This document shows, piece by piece, positions 46,206 through 58,581 of a DNA stretch of 64,000 nucleotides. Both the position numbers and the translations under genes were made by a program. This DNA comes from Symsagittifera roscoffensis (lineage: Eukaryota > Xenacoelomorpha > Acoela > Convolutidae), in assembly GCF_963678635.1 (NCBI RefSeq), contig NC_087064.1, positions 17,167,802 to 17,231,801 on the forward strand. Direction: 5' to 3'. Position 1 is the first letter of the stretch; each line of letters opens with the position of its first letter. The notes beneath the pieces were generated by a model. It saw only the letters and a list, made by a program, of their open reading frames with translations, was not told the origin of the DNA and made no database searches.

Positions 46206-48362
46206 TTGAAAAAATCACTGAAATACTAAATATTTATGAAAAACACCCAAATTTTAAAGGCAAACCATCTTTCAAAAAATGGTGTAATTATTGCCGACGA
46301 TACGGCCATAGTATTTCCGAATGTAGACAAAAACAACAAGATAACCAAAACAAACCTCAAAAGTATAAAGAACCAAATAAACCATTCTATCAATATATGA
46401 AGAACCACTCCCATATTACCTTCAACAACACGAAATAACAAAAAATCAACTTTCAAATTTTTCGGAAATGCCAAATGCCGCAGAATCACTACAGATGACA
46501 ATGAATCCATACCTTATGGGTGGATCATCAATAACATCAAATAAACCACTAATGGTATTCACAGGAACAGACCCTGAATATTCTGTAGAAGATTATTTAA
46601 ATGCAGTAATAGCAAATTTAATTTTAAATATAGGACCTGAACCAATTAATACACCACTACATCAAAATTGGATACATTGACGCACAGCGTTGATACAAAC
46701 AACCTTAGATGGCGCAGCTCAAAAATGGTTTTCAGTATTACCTATAGAAATAAAATCAGACTGGAAAAGATTTACACAAGAATTTTTAAAAATGTTTGAC
46801 TCCGAAAGAAATAAACAACACCAAAGAGTTTTATGTAATGAAATTCGCAGATTACCAAATGAAACCATCAAACAATTAGCAGTACGTATCGAAACACTAG
46901 TTCGAAAAGCATATTCATTAAATACACATGACTATAAAAACACAAAAATGACAGAAATTTTAATGATGACCTTAACACCTCAATTAAGGAAAATAGCAAT
47001 AAAAAAGAGAGCATCTCATCCTTCTTCAATTCGAGAGCCAGATTTAGATTTTCGAAAACTAGTAGACAAACTAGAGCAAGCGGAAATCACAATTAAACTT
47101 GAAGAAACAGAAAATCTAAAACTACAATATGTTAATCGAATTGAAACAATAACAATAACATACAGGAATCAGATACAGACCTAGTTGAAAAAATCACTGA
47201 AATACTAAATATTTATGAAAAACACCCAAATTTTAAAGGCAAACCATCTTTCAAAAAATGGTGTAATTATTGCCGACGATACGGCCATAGTATTTCCGAA
47301 TGTAGACAAAAACAACAAGATAACCAAAACAAACCTCAAAAGTATAAAGAACCAAATAAACCATTCTATCAATATATGAAGAACCACTCCCATATTACCT
47401 TCAACAACACGAAATAACAAAAAATCAACTTTCAAATTTTTCGCAAATGCCAAATGCCGCAGAATCACTACAGATGACAATGAATCCATACCTTATGGGT
47501 GGATCATCAATAACATCAAATAAACCACTAATGGTATTCACAGGAACAGACCCTGAATATTCTGTAGAAGATTATTTAAATGCAGTAATAGCAAATTTAA
47601 TTTTCAATATAGGACCTGAACCAATTAATACACCACTACATCAAAATTGGATACATTGACGCACAGCGTTGATACAAACAACCCTAGATGGCGCAGCTCA
47701 AAAATGGTTTTCAGTATTACCTATAGAAATAAAATCAGACTGGAAAAGATTTACACAAGAATTTTCAAAAATGTTTGACTCCGAAAGAAATAAACAACAC
47801 CAAAGAGTTTTATGTAATGAAATTCGCAGATTACCAAATGAAACCATCAAACAATTAGCAGTACGTATCGAAACACTAGTTCGAAAAGCATATTCATTAA
47901 ATACACATGACTATAAAAACACAAAAATGACAGAAATTTTAATGATGACCTTAACACCTCAATTAAGGAAAATAGCAATAAAAAAGAGAGCATCTCATCC
48001 TTCTTCAATTCGAGAGCCAGATTTAGATTTTCGAAAACTAGTAGACAAACTAGAGCAAGCGGAAATCACAATTAAACTTGAAGAAACAGAAAATCTAAAA
48101 CTACAATATGTTAATCGAATTGAAACAATAACAATAACATACAGGAATCAGATACAGACCAAGTTGAAAAAATCACTGAAATACTAAATATTTATGAAAA
48201 ACACCCAAATTTTAAAGGCAAACCATCTTTCAAAAAATGGTGTAATTATTGCCGACGATACGGCCATAGTATTTCCGAATGTAGACAAAAACAACAAGAT
48301 AACCAAAACAAACCTCAAAAGTATAAAGAACCAAATAAACCATTCTATCAATATATGAAGAA
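45426..48362 (+). repeat. 979-bp tandem triplication inside E1 gag
   Basis: Three units: 45,426-46,404, 46,405-47,383 and 47,384-48,362, with a period of exactly 979 bases. Each begins CCACTCCCATATTACCTTC and ends CTATCAATATATGAAGAA, so each holds the capsid and the zinc knuckle. E2 has one copy. Because 979 is not a multiple of three, every junction shifts the frame. Units 2 and 3 share a TGA in place of an Arg codon (46,678 and 47,657) that unit 1 lacks. Confidence 0.95.
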
Positions 48363-49749
48363 AGATCAAAATCTACCAAACAAAAATGTATACAGTAACA
48401 ACAGTTCAGGAAAACCACTTCCGAACAACACCAATTACACAAGGAATCAATCACCATATAACTCAAGTTATAGAGGAAGATCACCAGAACGAAGAAAAAC
48501 ACAGAATTCTTCACAAAATCATTATAATCGATCAAATAGTCGAAATAACTATACGAGATCAAATTCAAATGCAACACAATTTGTTTCTAGATCCGATTCC
48601 CAATCAAACCCAAGAAATAAACACTTTTCAAATAATCAATCACGAAACTCATCATATAACAGAAATAGAAACTATTCACATAATCGAAATAGAAGTTATT
48701 CGAACAATCGAAATCAGAATTACCCAAACAATCGATCAAGAAATAACTCATATAACAGATCAAACTATCACAGACCAAATGACAATTATCAAACCAGATC
48801 ACGGAATAATTCACAAAATCGAAATTCAAGTTATAATAATCAATATAGAAATTATTCCCAATCACCACATAGGAATAATAACCATTATAATAATTCTAAA
48901 CATCGATACAGAAGTAGTACACCAAAACATCAAAGAAATATTAATCAAGTACAGTCAAATGAAGAAACAACATCAGACCCCCCAGGTATTGATGACACAG
49001 GATATAACAAACTACAACTAAATCAAATAAACTGTGGATCATCAGACACAGAAAGTGATACAGAAAATACCATCTCCGTAAATATGATAACAGTCGAAAA
49101 CGACTACAAACCTATTATATTTGAACAACCTTATACATCACATATATATGAAAATCAGTTGGAACTCCTTCACAATTATTATATTGAACCCATCAATACT
49201 ACACAAACTGCACAAGAAATAAACGAAATTAACACGGTAAATAAACCCAATGAAAATGACAAAACAAAATGTTTAAACACAAATCATATTTATCAAAATA
49301 TACAAAAAGAACAACCCAGAGAAAAAATTTGGACAATACCATTTCTCTTAGAAAGTCCAAGAAACAAAGAATTTCAACCACCAGATCTTGAAATTGATTT
49401 TTTAATTGATTCAGGAGCAGAATCAAACATAATTAGTATTCCCACATGGAATGAAATCAAAACATTACATCCAAAATTAACGCCTCTTGCAACCTCTAGT
49501 AAGATAGCAGCAGCACAAGGATCAACATTAGTAAATTATGGAAAAATCCAATTATTCCTCCTCCCCACAAGAATAATGGAGCAAAATAAAATTCTAAACA
49601 AACCATTTAAACAAATATTTCATATCACTGATATTAAACACAATATCATTGTTATACCATTTATATCTAAATATATACCAACAATCAACATCTTGAATAG
49701 TAAAATACTAATCAAAGATAAGTACACAAAAACAAAAATACAGCTCTAA
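48190..49749 (+). pseudogene. E1 nucleocapsid and protease
   Basis: From the third repeat unit the frame encodes WCNYCRRYGHSISEC, a CX2CX4HX4C knuckle, and then a roughly 200-residue tract made almost only of Arg, Ser, Asn, Tyr and Gln (motifs such as YNRNRNYS), likely RNA-binding and disordered. An acidic region follows, then a retropepsin: LEIDFLIDSGAESNIISIPT with the catalytic DSGA box at about 49,400, and later HNIIVIPFI. The frame ends at 49,749, where a shift leads into RT. The same tract in E2 is in one frame with capsid. Confidence 0.85.
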
Positions 49750-51971
49750 CATTTTTTCAAAGATTAAATAAACAACCACCATTCTTTTCAAAATTTTATC
49801 CAATTTATAACCAACAACGGAAACACCTGAAACCACTATCAGGAAATATATATAACTTTTCAATAAAACAAGTTCACCAATATGATAAAAGTCAAATTAA
49901 ACAACAACTCTTTTTGTCAGACTTTGAGTTTAAACCTATTCATAAGTTTTTCAAAATCACGATTTCATCTATAAAATATTTGAAAAATACGAATTCAGAC
50001 ATCATTTCGCTACCTGTGTATAACAATACACCGTATCAAGTAACATTACCCTTAGGACTTTTAGGATATTGCGAAACAAACGCTACAATATCAACCGTAC
50101 ATGAAAAAGCATACCGCGTAAATAATATACTCCAATTATTAAATATTTGTCAATCCACAATTCTTAACGAGGAACTATCCATAAATAACATAATAAGCAA
50201 TGAAAAGAGGAACACAGATTATTTCACAAAAACACCATATTTTAAACCAACATTCAATATAACAAATTACACAAAAGAACAACAACAATTTTTAACGATG
50301 TTTAACTTTGAACACTCGCAAATTACACAAATCGAATTTGACAAACTAGCAAAACAACTGTTAAAATATTCAACAGTCTATGCAACATCAAAATTTGATG
50401 TTGGGAAAATCAGTTCATCACTACATCTCCCGTTAACACCTGACGCAGTTTTCAAAAAACAAAGAGCAAGTAAAGTACCAATTCATTTACACGAAAAGGT
50501 AAATAGATTACTGGATATTTTAGAAAAATACAAAATTATCTCACCAGTAAACAAAGAAGAACAACCAAAAGGTAACACATTTATTAACCCTGTTATAATC
50601 CTAGCAAGAGGAGAATCATTAAAAATAGTTCTAGACGCTAGATATCTCAATTCACTAATAGACGAATCAAAATGCAATTGGCCTATTGAACCAATACAAG
50701 TTATTTTAACAAAAATAAACGGAAAATATTTCACAACCGCAGATATGAATAGTGCATACAATCAAATGCCACTAGATGAACAATCACGACGTTTAACACA
50801 ATTTGTTATTGGAAATCAACAAAATGAATTCAACCGCCTATTCTATGGAATATCCATAGGACCAGCAGCATTTTCAGCTTTTATGAGCAAAATTTTTAGA
50901 CCACTAAAACTTAAGAAAAACGCAATCACCTATTTAGACGAAGTTTTTATGCAATCACAGACAAAAGAAGAAATGTTTATAGTTTTAGAACACTATCATA
51001 AAATACTTCAGAACGAAATTCTGAAGGCCGCCCCCGATAAATCACACTTCTTTTTAACACGAGTTAAATTTTTAGGACATAATACAGAAAGAAACACAAT
51101 CACTCCATTAAAATCACGCATTGATGCTATTCAAAAACTTCAACCACCAACAAACAAAAAGAAAATCCAAGAATTCCTTGGAATATTAAATTTCTTAAGC
51201 AAGTACGTTTACAAAATGCAATTATATTTAAGACCATTCTATAATATCCTCAGACAACAAAATAATTTTGAATGGACCACTGAACATCAAACACGATTTG
51301 AAGAAATTAAAAAACTTTTAACTGAACAAATTTCAAATACAATCCCAGATCCAAATCAACCATTCTATGCAATGTGCGATGCTTCAAATTTTGGCATCGG
51401 CGCAGCATTACTACAATCACACAGTGGTACAAATAAAATGAACCTTATATCAGCAAATTTCCAATTATTCACTCAAGCAGAGCTACGACTCTCAACTCTA
51501 ATGAGAGAATGTACAGCTATAAATTATACACTTACAGAATATGAATTTCTGATACTTGGATCAAAACATCCAACAGTTCTATTCACAGATATTAAACCAA
51601 TCATTTTTCTCTTTACACAAAAGTCAAATCCTAATCATCGAGTTTATAGATTTCAATTAATACTAATGAAATTTCCAAACTTACATATAGTTTGGACAGC
51701 AGGAAAGAATCTTGCATTACCAGATACATTAAGTCGAAATACACCACCTGAATTACTTACACGAAAAACTACAGTTGAAATACCCAAAAATATAAAATTT
51801 TACCTTGCAAAAGACGAAACATCACCCCGACTAGAATGCAAATATGCAGTAAAAACTGACATTGAACAATCACAAATAAATAATCTACAACACTTCCCAC
51901 TTTACTTACATTGCCAAAATAATCAAGTTGATCTACAAACCAATTCCATACTCACAATGGATAAAAAATAA
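49740..51971 (+). pseudogene. E1 reverse transcriptase and RNase H (YLDE active site)
   Basis: The frame is open from about 49,740, although its first ATG lies later; it is entered by a frame change from protease. RT motifs: ILEKYKIISPVNKEEQPKG, VIILARGESLKIVLDARYLN, TTADMNSAYNQMPL, LFYGISIGPAAFSAFMSKIF and ITYLDEVFMQ. The canonical YLDD is YLDE here (50,931-50,942), removing a catalytic Asp carboxylate position. The thumb has LGHNTE and IQEFLGILNFLSKYV. RNase H follows with AMCDASNFGIGAALLQS, LMRECTAINYTLTEYEFLIL and FTDIKPI (TDHK is usual), ending at NLALPDTLSRN. The order and spacing are those of Ty3/Gypsy pol. Confidence 0.9.
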
Positions 51972-52500
51972 CACCCAACAAAAACGAATAAAACACCACT
52001 CGCATAAAAAAGACCTTTTTCCGTTAATTGAAAAAGAAAATTTAACTGATAAAATAAATTTATCAGGACCACAAACAAATGATTCAAAATACACAATAAA
52101 TCAAGTTTTTGACCTCCATGACCCACTTGACACAATCCCTTTATCTAAATTAGAAATTGAAAACATTTTTCTCCCTCCAACAGATAAAATTACAATTATT
52201 ATCTTAAAACAATATCAAAATCTTGACCCAGTAATTAGACAACTAAAATCATGGCACAAATACAAAACTAAGCCCGTAAAGGCAAATACCACAACTTTAG
52301 GAAATAAAACACTCCTCCGATCTTTTCGAAAATTTAATAATACAACAATTAATGAAAACACAGACCTTCTAGAATATCACTTAAATGATTCTACAGTTCC
52401 CTGTCTCCCTTTAAGTATGATTCTAATAGCTTTTAACATTTCACATACACAAAACATTAAAGGACACTCTGGATCAGAGAAAACATATTTAAATTTTTAC
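51928..52500 (+). pseudogene. E1 pol linker and start of integrase zinc-binding domain
   Basis: Overlaps the end of the RT/RNase H frame by 44 bases in another frame. Contains YQNLDPVIRQLKSWHKYKTK, then FNISHTQNIKGHSGSEKTY, the two His of the HHCC zinc finger. The frame is lost in a T-rich stretch near 52,495-52,515; the two Cys (CIVC at 52,556-52,567) lie in the following frame. Confidence 0.8.
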
Positions 52501-53308
52501 ACAAAATTTTTATTTCCCAAAAGCACCAATTTGGATAAAAGTACTATCCAATGATTGTATAGTATGTCAGCTAAATAAACCTTATCCAATTCAAAAACAA
52601 ATAGCACAAAAACAAGATTTTAAAGGACAAAGTTTATATTTTAACCACCGTATTTCATTCGATACAAAAGGACCAATTTCACCATCCTCTGAAGGAAACT
52701 CCTACATTATGGTAATTGTTGACGCATTTACACATTATGTAGCACTCAACCCAATACCACATTGTAACGCTTATTATGCTTACACAACACTTTATGAACA
52801 CTGGATAGCCAAATTCGGATTACCCGAAATTTTAGTTACAGACAACGGTACAGAATTCATAAATAATGAAATCATCACACTATGTCATTTATACAACATT
52901 AAGCACAAACCGGGTACATCTCATGCACCTTGGACAAACGGTTTAGTCGAAGGTATGAACCGTTCACTACAAGAATATCTTAGATGTATCATCAGATACA
53001 CAGAATGGTCAGCAGATGTAAAATTATTTCCCTTAGCATATAATTCACAAATTACGACAACTCTAGGAATGTCACCATACGAAATGGTTTTTAATAAAAA
53101 GCCACGTAAACCAATTATGTTTACAGCAAACTCTCATAAAAATGCACAAGGTCATTGCCAACCGAATAAAGACTCAGTTTGTTATAATCTACCTTTACAC
53201 ACGCATGATGAAGATCATTTTCATCACCCACAAATCCTTAAATTAGCCTCCGGTACACACACTGAATGGATTTTAAACAGAGATAAAAACACAATGAAAT
53301 TTACCTAA
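52500..53308 (+). pseudogene. E1 integrase catalytic core
   Basis: Begins with CIVCQLNKPY and enters the core with ISFDTKGPISPSSEGNSYIM. The catalytic triad is complete: Asp at 52,661, Asp at 52,841 (VTDNGTEF) and Glu at 52,949 (NGLVEGMNRS), a D-X35-E spacing. Then LFPLAYNSQITTTLGMSPYE. It would join element DNA to host DNA. The frame ends at 53,308 after a five-A run (53,284-53,288) where six would keep the downstream frame open, so one missing A explains the break. Confidence 0.9.
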
Positions 53309-53805
53309 GAGTAACAAAAAAACTGTTACAAAGGCAAAACATTAACGAACAAATAAATTCACGCTTTACACCAGCCTCAGATTTAAAAATTGGAACGTTT
53401 GTCTTAATACCTAATTGTAATACACAAAAAGGAATTTCTAAAAAATTACAACCCCTTCGTAAAGGACCATACCAAATAATCGCCAAACCCACTGACGTAA
53501 CATATAAAATCACCGATTCAGACCAAAAAGAAATTGTTCAACATAGAAACAATCTATTGCCTTACTACCCAAAAGAATACGCATTACGCAAACTAACTCA
53601 ATTATATTCTTTCACAAGTTTAAAAGTTATTCAAAATCACCCACATACGGAAAATGAAATAATTGAACAAAATGACATTCACCTTGAAAAACAAAATAAA
53701 AAACCAACTACAAACCAAAACAATACAAAAAAGCTAGATCAAAAAATACCTCAAAAAGAAAGGAAAAACAAAAAAATGATAGAAAAAATTATACCCCAAG
53801 AATAA
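53289..53805 (+). pseudogene. E1 integrase C-terminal GPY/F module and tail
   Basis: In the shifted frame: INSRFTPASDLKIGTFVLIP, KLQPLRKGPYQIIAKPTDVT, then IVQHRNNLLPYYPKEYALR. The GPY box identifies the module found at the end of many Ty3/Gypsy integrases. A Lys/Asn/Gln-rich tail of about 70 residues follows and the frame closes with TAA at 53,805. This ends the pol polyprotein. Confidence 0.85.
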
Positions 53806-54936
53806 GTCGAGAAATCAGAACATAGAGAGTCATCACGACTTAGAAATCAATCACGTAAGAACTACAAAACATTCATCCCACAATCTAAAATATTAAAGAA
53901 AGTTGAATTTCAAAAACAGCTTTAATTTTAAAATTAATAATAATTACACCTCTGAAACATTTTGAACTGTTATTTTTCAAAATAACATGCTGCAAACACG
54001 CAGCGATTCTAGTTCAAAATTAGCCAATAAGATTCATTCAATCCGTCACCTTCTATAACTCTAGCACAAACCAATTAGACGAAAAATATTAAACTCCAGG
54101 CATATCTATAACTATAACTTTACAACCTCCAGGTCAAAAATAAGCAAACCACTCAAACTTGACAATCAAAATAAATACCACCATAATATCATAACCCTCC
54201 CTTATCTAATAATGCAAAGATCAACAATATTTTCCCAACTCAGACCTCAAAAACCCCCCAAACAAAAATGTTAAATTAGCCTAAAGTAAAAGTACGACCA
54301 TATTAATTTAGCCTAAAGTACAAAAATCGCAAAAATACCCCAGATCACCTGACAAATAAAAATAAAGTAAAAGAAGACCTCCCAAACATCATAAATTTCG
54401 CCCCAAACAATTTTTCACAAAACTCAACCCACTTGTCAAAAAATCAATAAATAATTCGACCACACTTGAAAATTGCCCCAAACAAAAAAAAATATTCGAC
54501 CAAGAAGCCATTTCTTAAATGCTCTTCTCTCGATCAGTCAACACAATTTTCAACATTTTCATAAACTTTTTAACAATACTTAAAATTTTATTCATATTTC
54601 TCTTTGATACCTTTGAAGCTTTTATAATAATTTTAATCATTTTTTGCAATATTTTTTAAATTTTCTACTCCCTATTTGAAATATATCTCCAACTTTCCCA
54701 AGTCATTGACCATATTCACAGGTACGAAAACCCAAAATTTCTTTAAATGATACGAACCATTTTTAGTAGAATAGATATTTTTTTTACTATTTGTAATTTT
54801 CATAACATTTTTATCATCCCTAATATTGACAATATGCAAATGTATAAAGAAGGCAATCATAACATTCGCCCTATCAACAATCCTTTTAATTCTTTTTCTT
54901 GAAGAATACTACAATAAACGTAAATTTTTTTACTAA
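53806..54936 (+). other. 1.1 kb spacer between pol and the P-rich frame
   Basis: Very AT-rich with stops in all frames. Near 54,772-54,933 one frame encodes a strongly hydrophobic stretch (FLLFVIFITFLSSLILTICK, then ITFALSTILLILFLEEYYNK) without an ATG, possibly a former membrane segment. At 54,924-54,937 a pyrimidine run followed by TACTAAG looks like a 3' splice acceptor, next to the opening of the following frame. Confidence 0.4.
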
Positions 54937-56082
54937 GAGAAATCAATCAAAAAACCCTCAAAAATTGCTAACCAACAATCACACAGTCAGTCTTCACCGA
55001 CAACATCCCAAGAAAACCCGACAATACCTACAACTACCCAAAATCCCCAAACATCTACACGAATTTCTTTCCAAGATAACCCATATACTTTTGAAGAACG
55101 ACACGCTCGCTTATCTGAACCATTAGAACCAGTTCAGCGACAGGCACCTCTAAGTGAACCAACATATAACTTGTACCCAACACTACCACAAGAATTAAGT
55201 AGAATAAGAAATATTAGTCAAAACCAAAAAACAGTTGAAATAAATAGACAAATTATACATCCACGACGAAATAGAAATTTTCAAACCCCCCGAGTTCATT
55301 TTGATATACCCCAATCCCCATCACCAAGTACTCCAGAAAACCCAATTAGCATATTACCGGAAACCCCTACACTTTTTTCACAACGTAGCACCTCAAGTAT
55401 ACCCTCAGATTACTTAGGTTCAACAGCAACATCTGAACAAATACGTGAAAATCCCTTTAACCCCCTAAACCAAACATCACGACTACCATATTGGACAACA
55501 CAATCATTCACACAAGGTGAACCAAATTTAATAAATGACCCAATAGATATTTCTACGGATACAACAACATCATCATCACTACCAGAAACATTATCACTAC
55601 CGTCAACACCAACAATAAGCCAGATTTCACCGACGCCTTTCCCCCTAAATTTTCCAAATAACCTCGACGCTAGATATCGAGAACAATCATCAACAAATAT
55701 CCCTTTAAGATTAGATTGGAACACGTTCACAGCACCCCCACCATTAATTGGACAACACCCGGAAAATAACCGACTCCACAACTGGGCGCTCCATAGACTA
55801 CAGTATAGACAAGACATCCACGAAGACATTCGTGACCATAACATCCAAATACTTCAACAAAATAGTCTACAATTGAAATTTGAAATCACGGTTAAACTAA
55901 ACAACATTGCTCAACATCCTTACCCATTAAACCCACCAAATATAACAGCTCAATCGCTACCACCACCACCATTTATAACAACTGAAGTAATATATAAATA
56001 CGACAGATATACCAAAAAGACAATTGGTTACATCACATTTTATAACCCGTACTCAGGATTATTATACACATGTTTATTCTAA
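54937..56082 (+). CDS. P/S/T-rich open frame before env, no internal methionine
   Basis: 382 codons bounded by TAA at 54,934 and TAA at 56,080, with no ATG anywhere in the frame. The first two thirds are rich in Pro, Ser, Thr, Gln and Asn (TPTLFSQRSTSSIPSDYLGS, LPSTPTISQISPTPFPLN), probably disordered. The last third looks more structured (NRLHNWALHRLQYRQDIHED, FITTEVIYKYDRYTKKTIGY). It overlaps the env ATG by 13 bases. The long frame without Met suggests expression by splicing to an upstream start or by a fusion. It resembles the start of frame X in composition. No family recognised. Confidence 0.45.
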   Translation, partial: EKSIKKPSKIANQQSHSQSSPTTSQENPTIPTTTQNPQTSTRISFQDNPYTFEERHARLSEPLEPVQRQAPLSEPTYNLYPTLPQELSRIRNISQNQKTVEINRQIIHPRRNRNFQTPRVHFDIPQSPSPSTPENPISILPETPTLFSQRSTSSIPSDYLGSTATSEQIRENPFNPLNQTSRLPYWTTQSFTQGEPNLINDPIDISTDTTTSSSLPETLSLPSTPTISQISPTPFPLNFPNNLDARYREQSSTNIPLRLDWNTFTAPPPLIGQHPENNRLHNWALHRLQYRQDIHEDIRDHNIQILQQNSLQLKFEITVKLNNIAQHPYPLNPPNITAQSLPPPPFITTEVIYKYDRYTKKTIGYITFYNPYSGLLYTCLF

Positions 56083-58581
56083 AAATATTGATTTTTCTCC
56101 AACTCTTTTTTCTAATAATCTCCGATCAGAACATAAATCCTTCTCCCCGCACAGGACCCCAAGATTTATTAGTAACACAATACGATTGTGAAGAAAATGA
56201 ACAAAAAACACTACACAAATATGCAATAAATCAAGTATCACAAGGCGAAACGGAACCACAAGCTATAGAAACTACAAATGTAATAGCGACACTATATTCA
56301 AAAGCCCGAGCAAAAACAGTCATAGGATATAAATTTACAGCAACATTTTCCGAAAAGAAAGTACATTGTTCACAAGTTTCAAACGGAAATAAAAACCGAC
56401 TTGACCACGAATCATTCTACCAAAGTAATATAGAACGACTTCTACATCTAAATCCCGATGATTGTAAAAACGAGCTACTCAAATTAAACATCACAAAAAA
56501 TAAAAACACCGACAGAAAAATAGTATATTTCCAAGTCTTTGCCGATTCTGTACATCAAGCAGAACTTGAAAGATATCAAGGACATATAAAACTAGATGAA
56601 AAATACCCATACAACGGCGCACACGGAAGATTAACTTATGACATACACGATAAGCACTGGATACCACACATTGGTATAAATAACCCATCAAACTGCAAAG
56701 CAGACACAAAAAAAAGGATATCAAGAAATAATGTTTTTCGATTGGAAAATACAACTCGAAAAAATACAACTCACACGAGATTTATCTGACAACACAATGA
56801 TCTATTAAGGAATTAGACTACCTTGTAAAAACGATCAAGGTTATTGTGATCCTACAACACGGACACAAGCAACAATTGTTTGGTTTCCCGAAAATACATG
56901 TACAACATTTCAAGTAGCAAAAATACACGCTCGAATGATAAAATTTCACGAAAAATATTTTATACAATCAATTCCATATGAACAAGTCCATCCATCACGA
57001 AAACAAAGCACTGATTTTCGAAATATCCTTAATATAGAGAATAAATTAACACGTTTTTAAATATACCAAGAAACAGAAATCGCATGCAAATACAGAAACC
57101 CACTTCACAAAACACAATATTCTGAAATATTAGTTGAATACGAAAAAGGTTTCGACATGACCACTGGAAAAATAAAAATTGACCCTTATGCCACAGGTCA
57201 TCCTCTACACGAAGGAACATCATATATACCAGTTAACTTTCAAAAAAGTAATGGTCAACCTGGTGGATATCTAAAGCCACATGACACTAGAAGCACACGT
57301 TTACAAGAACTATCACTAATGAATAATTCTTATTTTGGTAATATCCACTATGATATCCACTTAGATATGAAGTTAGACTACACGATTAGCCGAATTTTTC
57401 AAGAAATGTCACTCTCCGAATTAGAAACACTACACCAACTATGCGAATTAGAAAGAACACAAATTTTACAATCACTTGCACTAGCAGTATTAAAAATACC
57501 CTACGCAGGATATTTACTATCTGGAAATAGATCAAATTTTTTAGACTATGAAGGAAACATCTTATGGTTTTATACTTGTACTAAAAAAGTATCACCACTA
57601 TATGTTTTTGAAGATAAAAGATGCTATAAAAGATTCCCTATCTTTTATAAAAATAAAGTACATTTTGTTGACACACTTTCAAGACGAACTTATTTTTGGG
57701 ATACCGCAGTCCCATGTGGATCAAAAAATAGCCACAATGTAGTACAATTGAACCCTGATGAAGATAAATATTGTCTTCTTACCCCATACCCCACGTTAAT
57801 GCAATCACTCAAAAAAATTTCACCCGAAAGCATCAGAGCTGTTGCTCGTAAGCCAAATATTGATTTAGAATCAATTGGAATATATTCATAATCCGATATC
57901 CAACACCACATTAGAACACAACAATTCCAGGAATTATTAACACAAATGGACACTATACAAAGACAATCAATTGACCAAAACTTACGCAAACTTGCCGAAA
58001 CCGCAGGATTTGCAGATATCTATACACAAGATTATAGCGGATATTTTAAAGACATTAAAGACTATATATATCTAAACGGTGAAAAATACAGATTACAAGA
58101 TATTTCACCTATAAATATTATTAGCTTTGTTACACTAAAAAATGAAATTCTCGAGTTTCTAGGATGGCCCTATTACATCTTAGACAAATTAACTATCCTA
58201 TACGCAATGTTTAACTTTATAGGATTTCTTTTTTCACTTTTAAAAGGAATCTATAACACATGCGCTATACACACACAAGTAAATAGACAAGCAAGTGTAG
58301 CACGCATACTATTTGCAGGATTTTTTGGAATTTTTTCATCATCAATCAACAAAATTCTTCTAGACGCACAAATCAAAGAATATAATACAAAAATAGCGAC
58401 AACACAGAACACATACAACGAAGAACATAATAACATAGAAGTAACGCCTACAGCACCACAGTTGCCACCCCTACCACATAACCATCCATTATCCTTAGTC
58501 CCACGTAATTTCCGAAACCTAGCAATAACACATAACCCATATTTAGACCAAACATATCGCAAAGTCCCATACAACATATAA
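56070..58581 (+). pseudogene. Envelope-like glycoprotein of E1 (frameshifted, three stops)
   Basis: Starts at an ATG with a hydrophobic signal peptide of about 18 residues. The first part (to about 56,712) is Cys-containing ectodomain; an A-run at 56,707-56,715 coincides with a frame change. The remainder (to 58,581) is in a second frame with stops at 56,806, 57,058 and 57,889, yet it reads coherently between them. Ectodomain cysteine patterns include RLPCKNDQGYCDP and WFYTCTKK. A hydrophobic membrane segment lies near 58,190-58,260, with another near 58,300-58,350, and a Pro-rich tail follows. The pattern reminds me of glycoproteins shared by chuvirus-like viruses and some arthropod retroelements, proposed to be class III fusogens; this is a low-confidence inference. 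It would mediate membrane fusion if intact. Confidence 0.65.

Noticed and set aside
48386-49021. 211-codon Ile/Thr-rich ORF overlapping the nucleocapsid
   Set aside because: Out-of-frame shadow of the Arg/Ser/Asn/Tyr tract; the same shadow appears in E2 at 63,014-63,430.
53940-54900. 3' LTR of a shorter gag-pol-only element directly after pol
   Set aside because: I could not find matching sequence upstream of gag; the idea stays open but unsupported.
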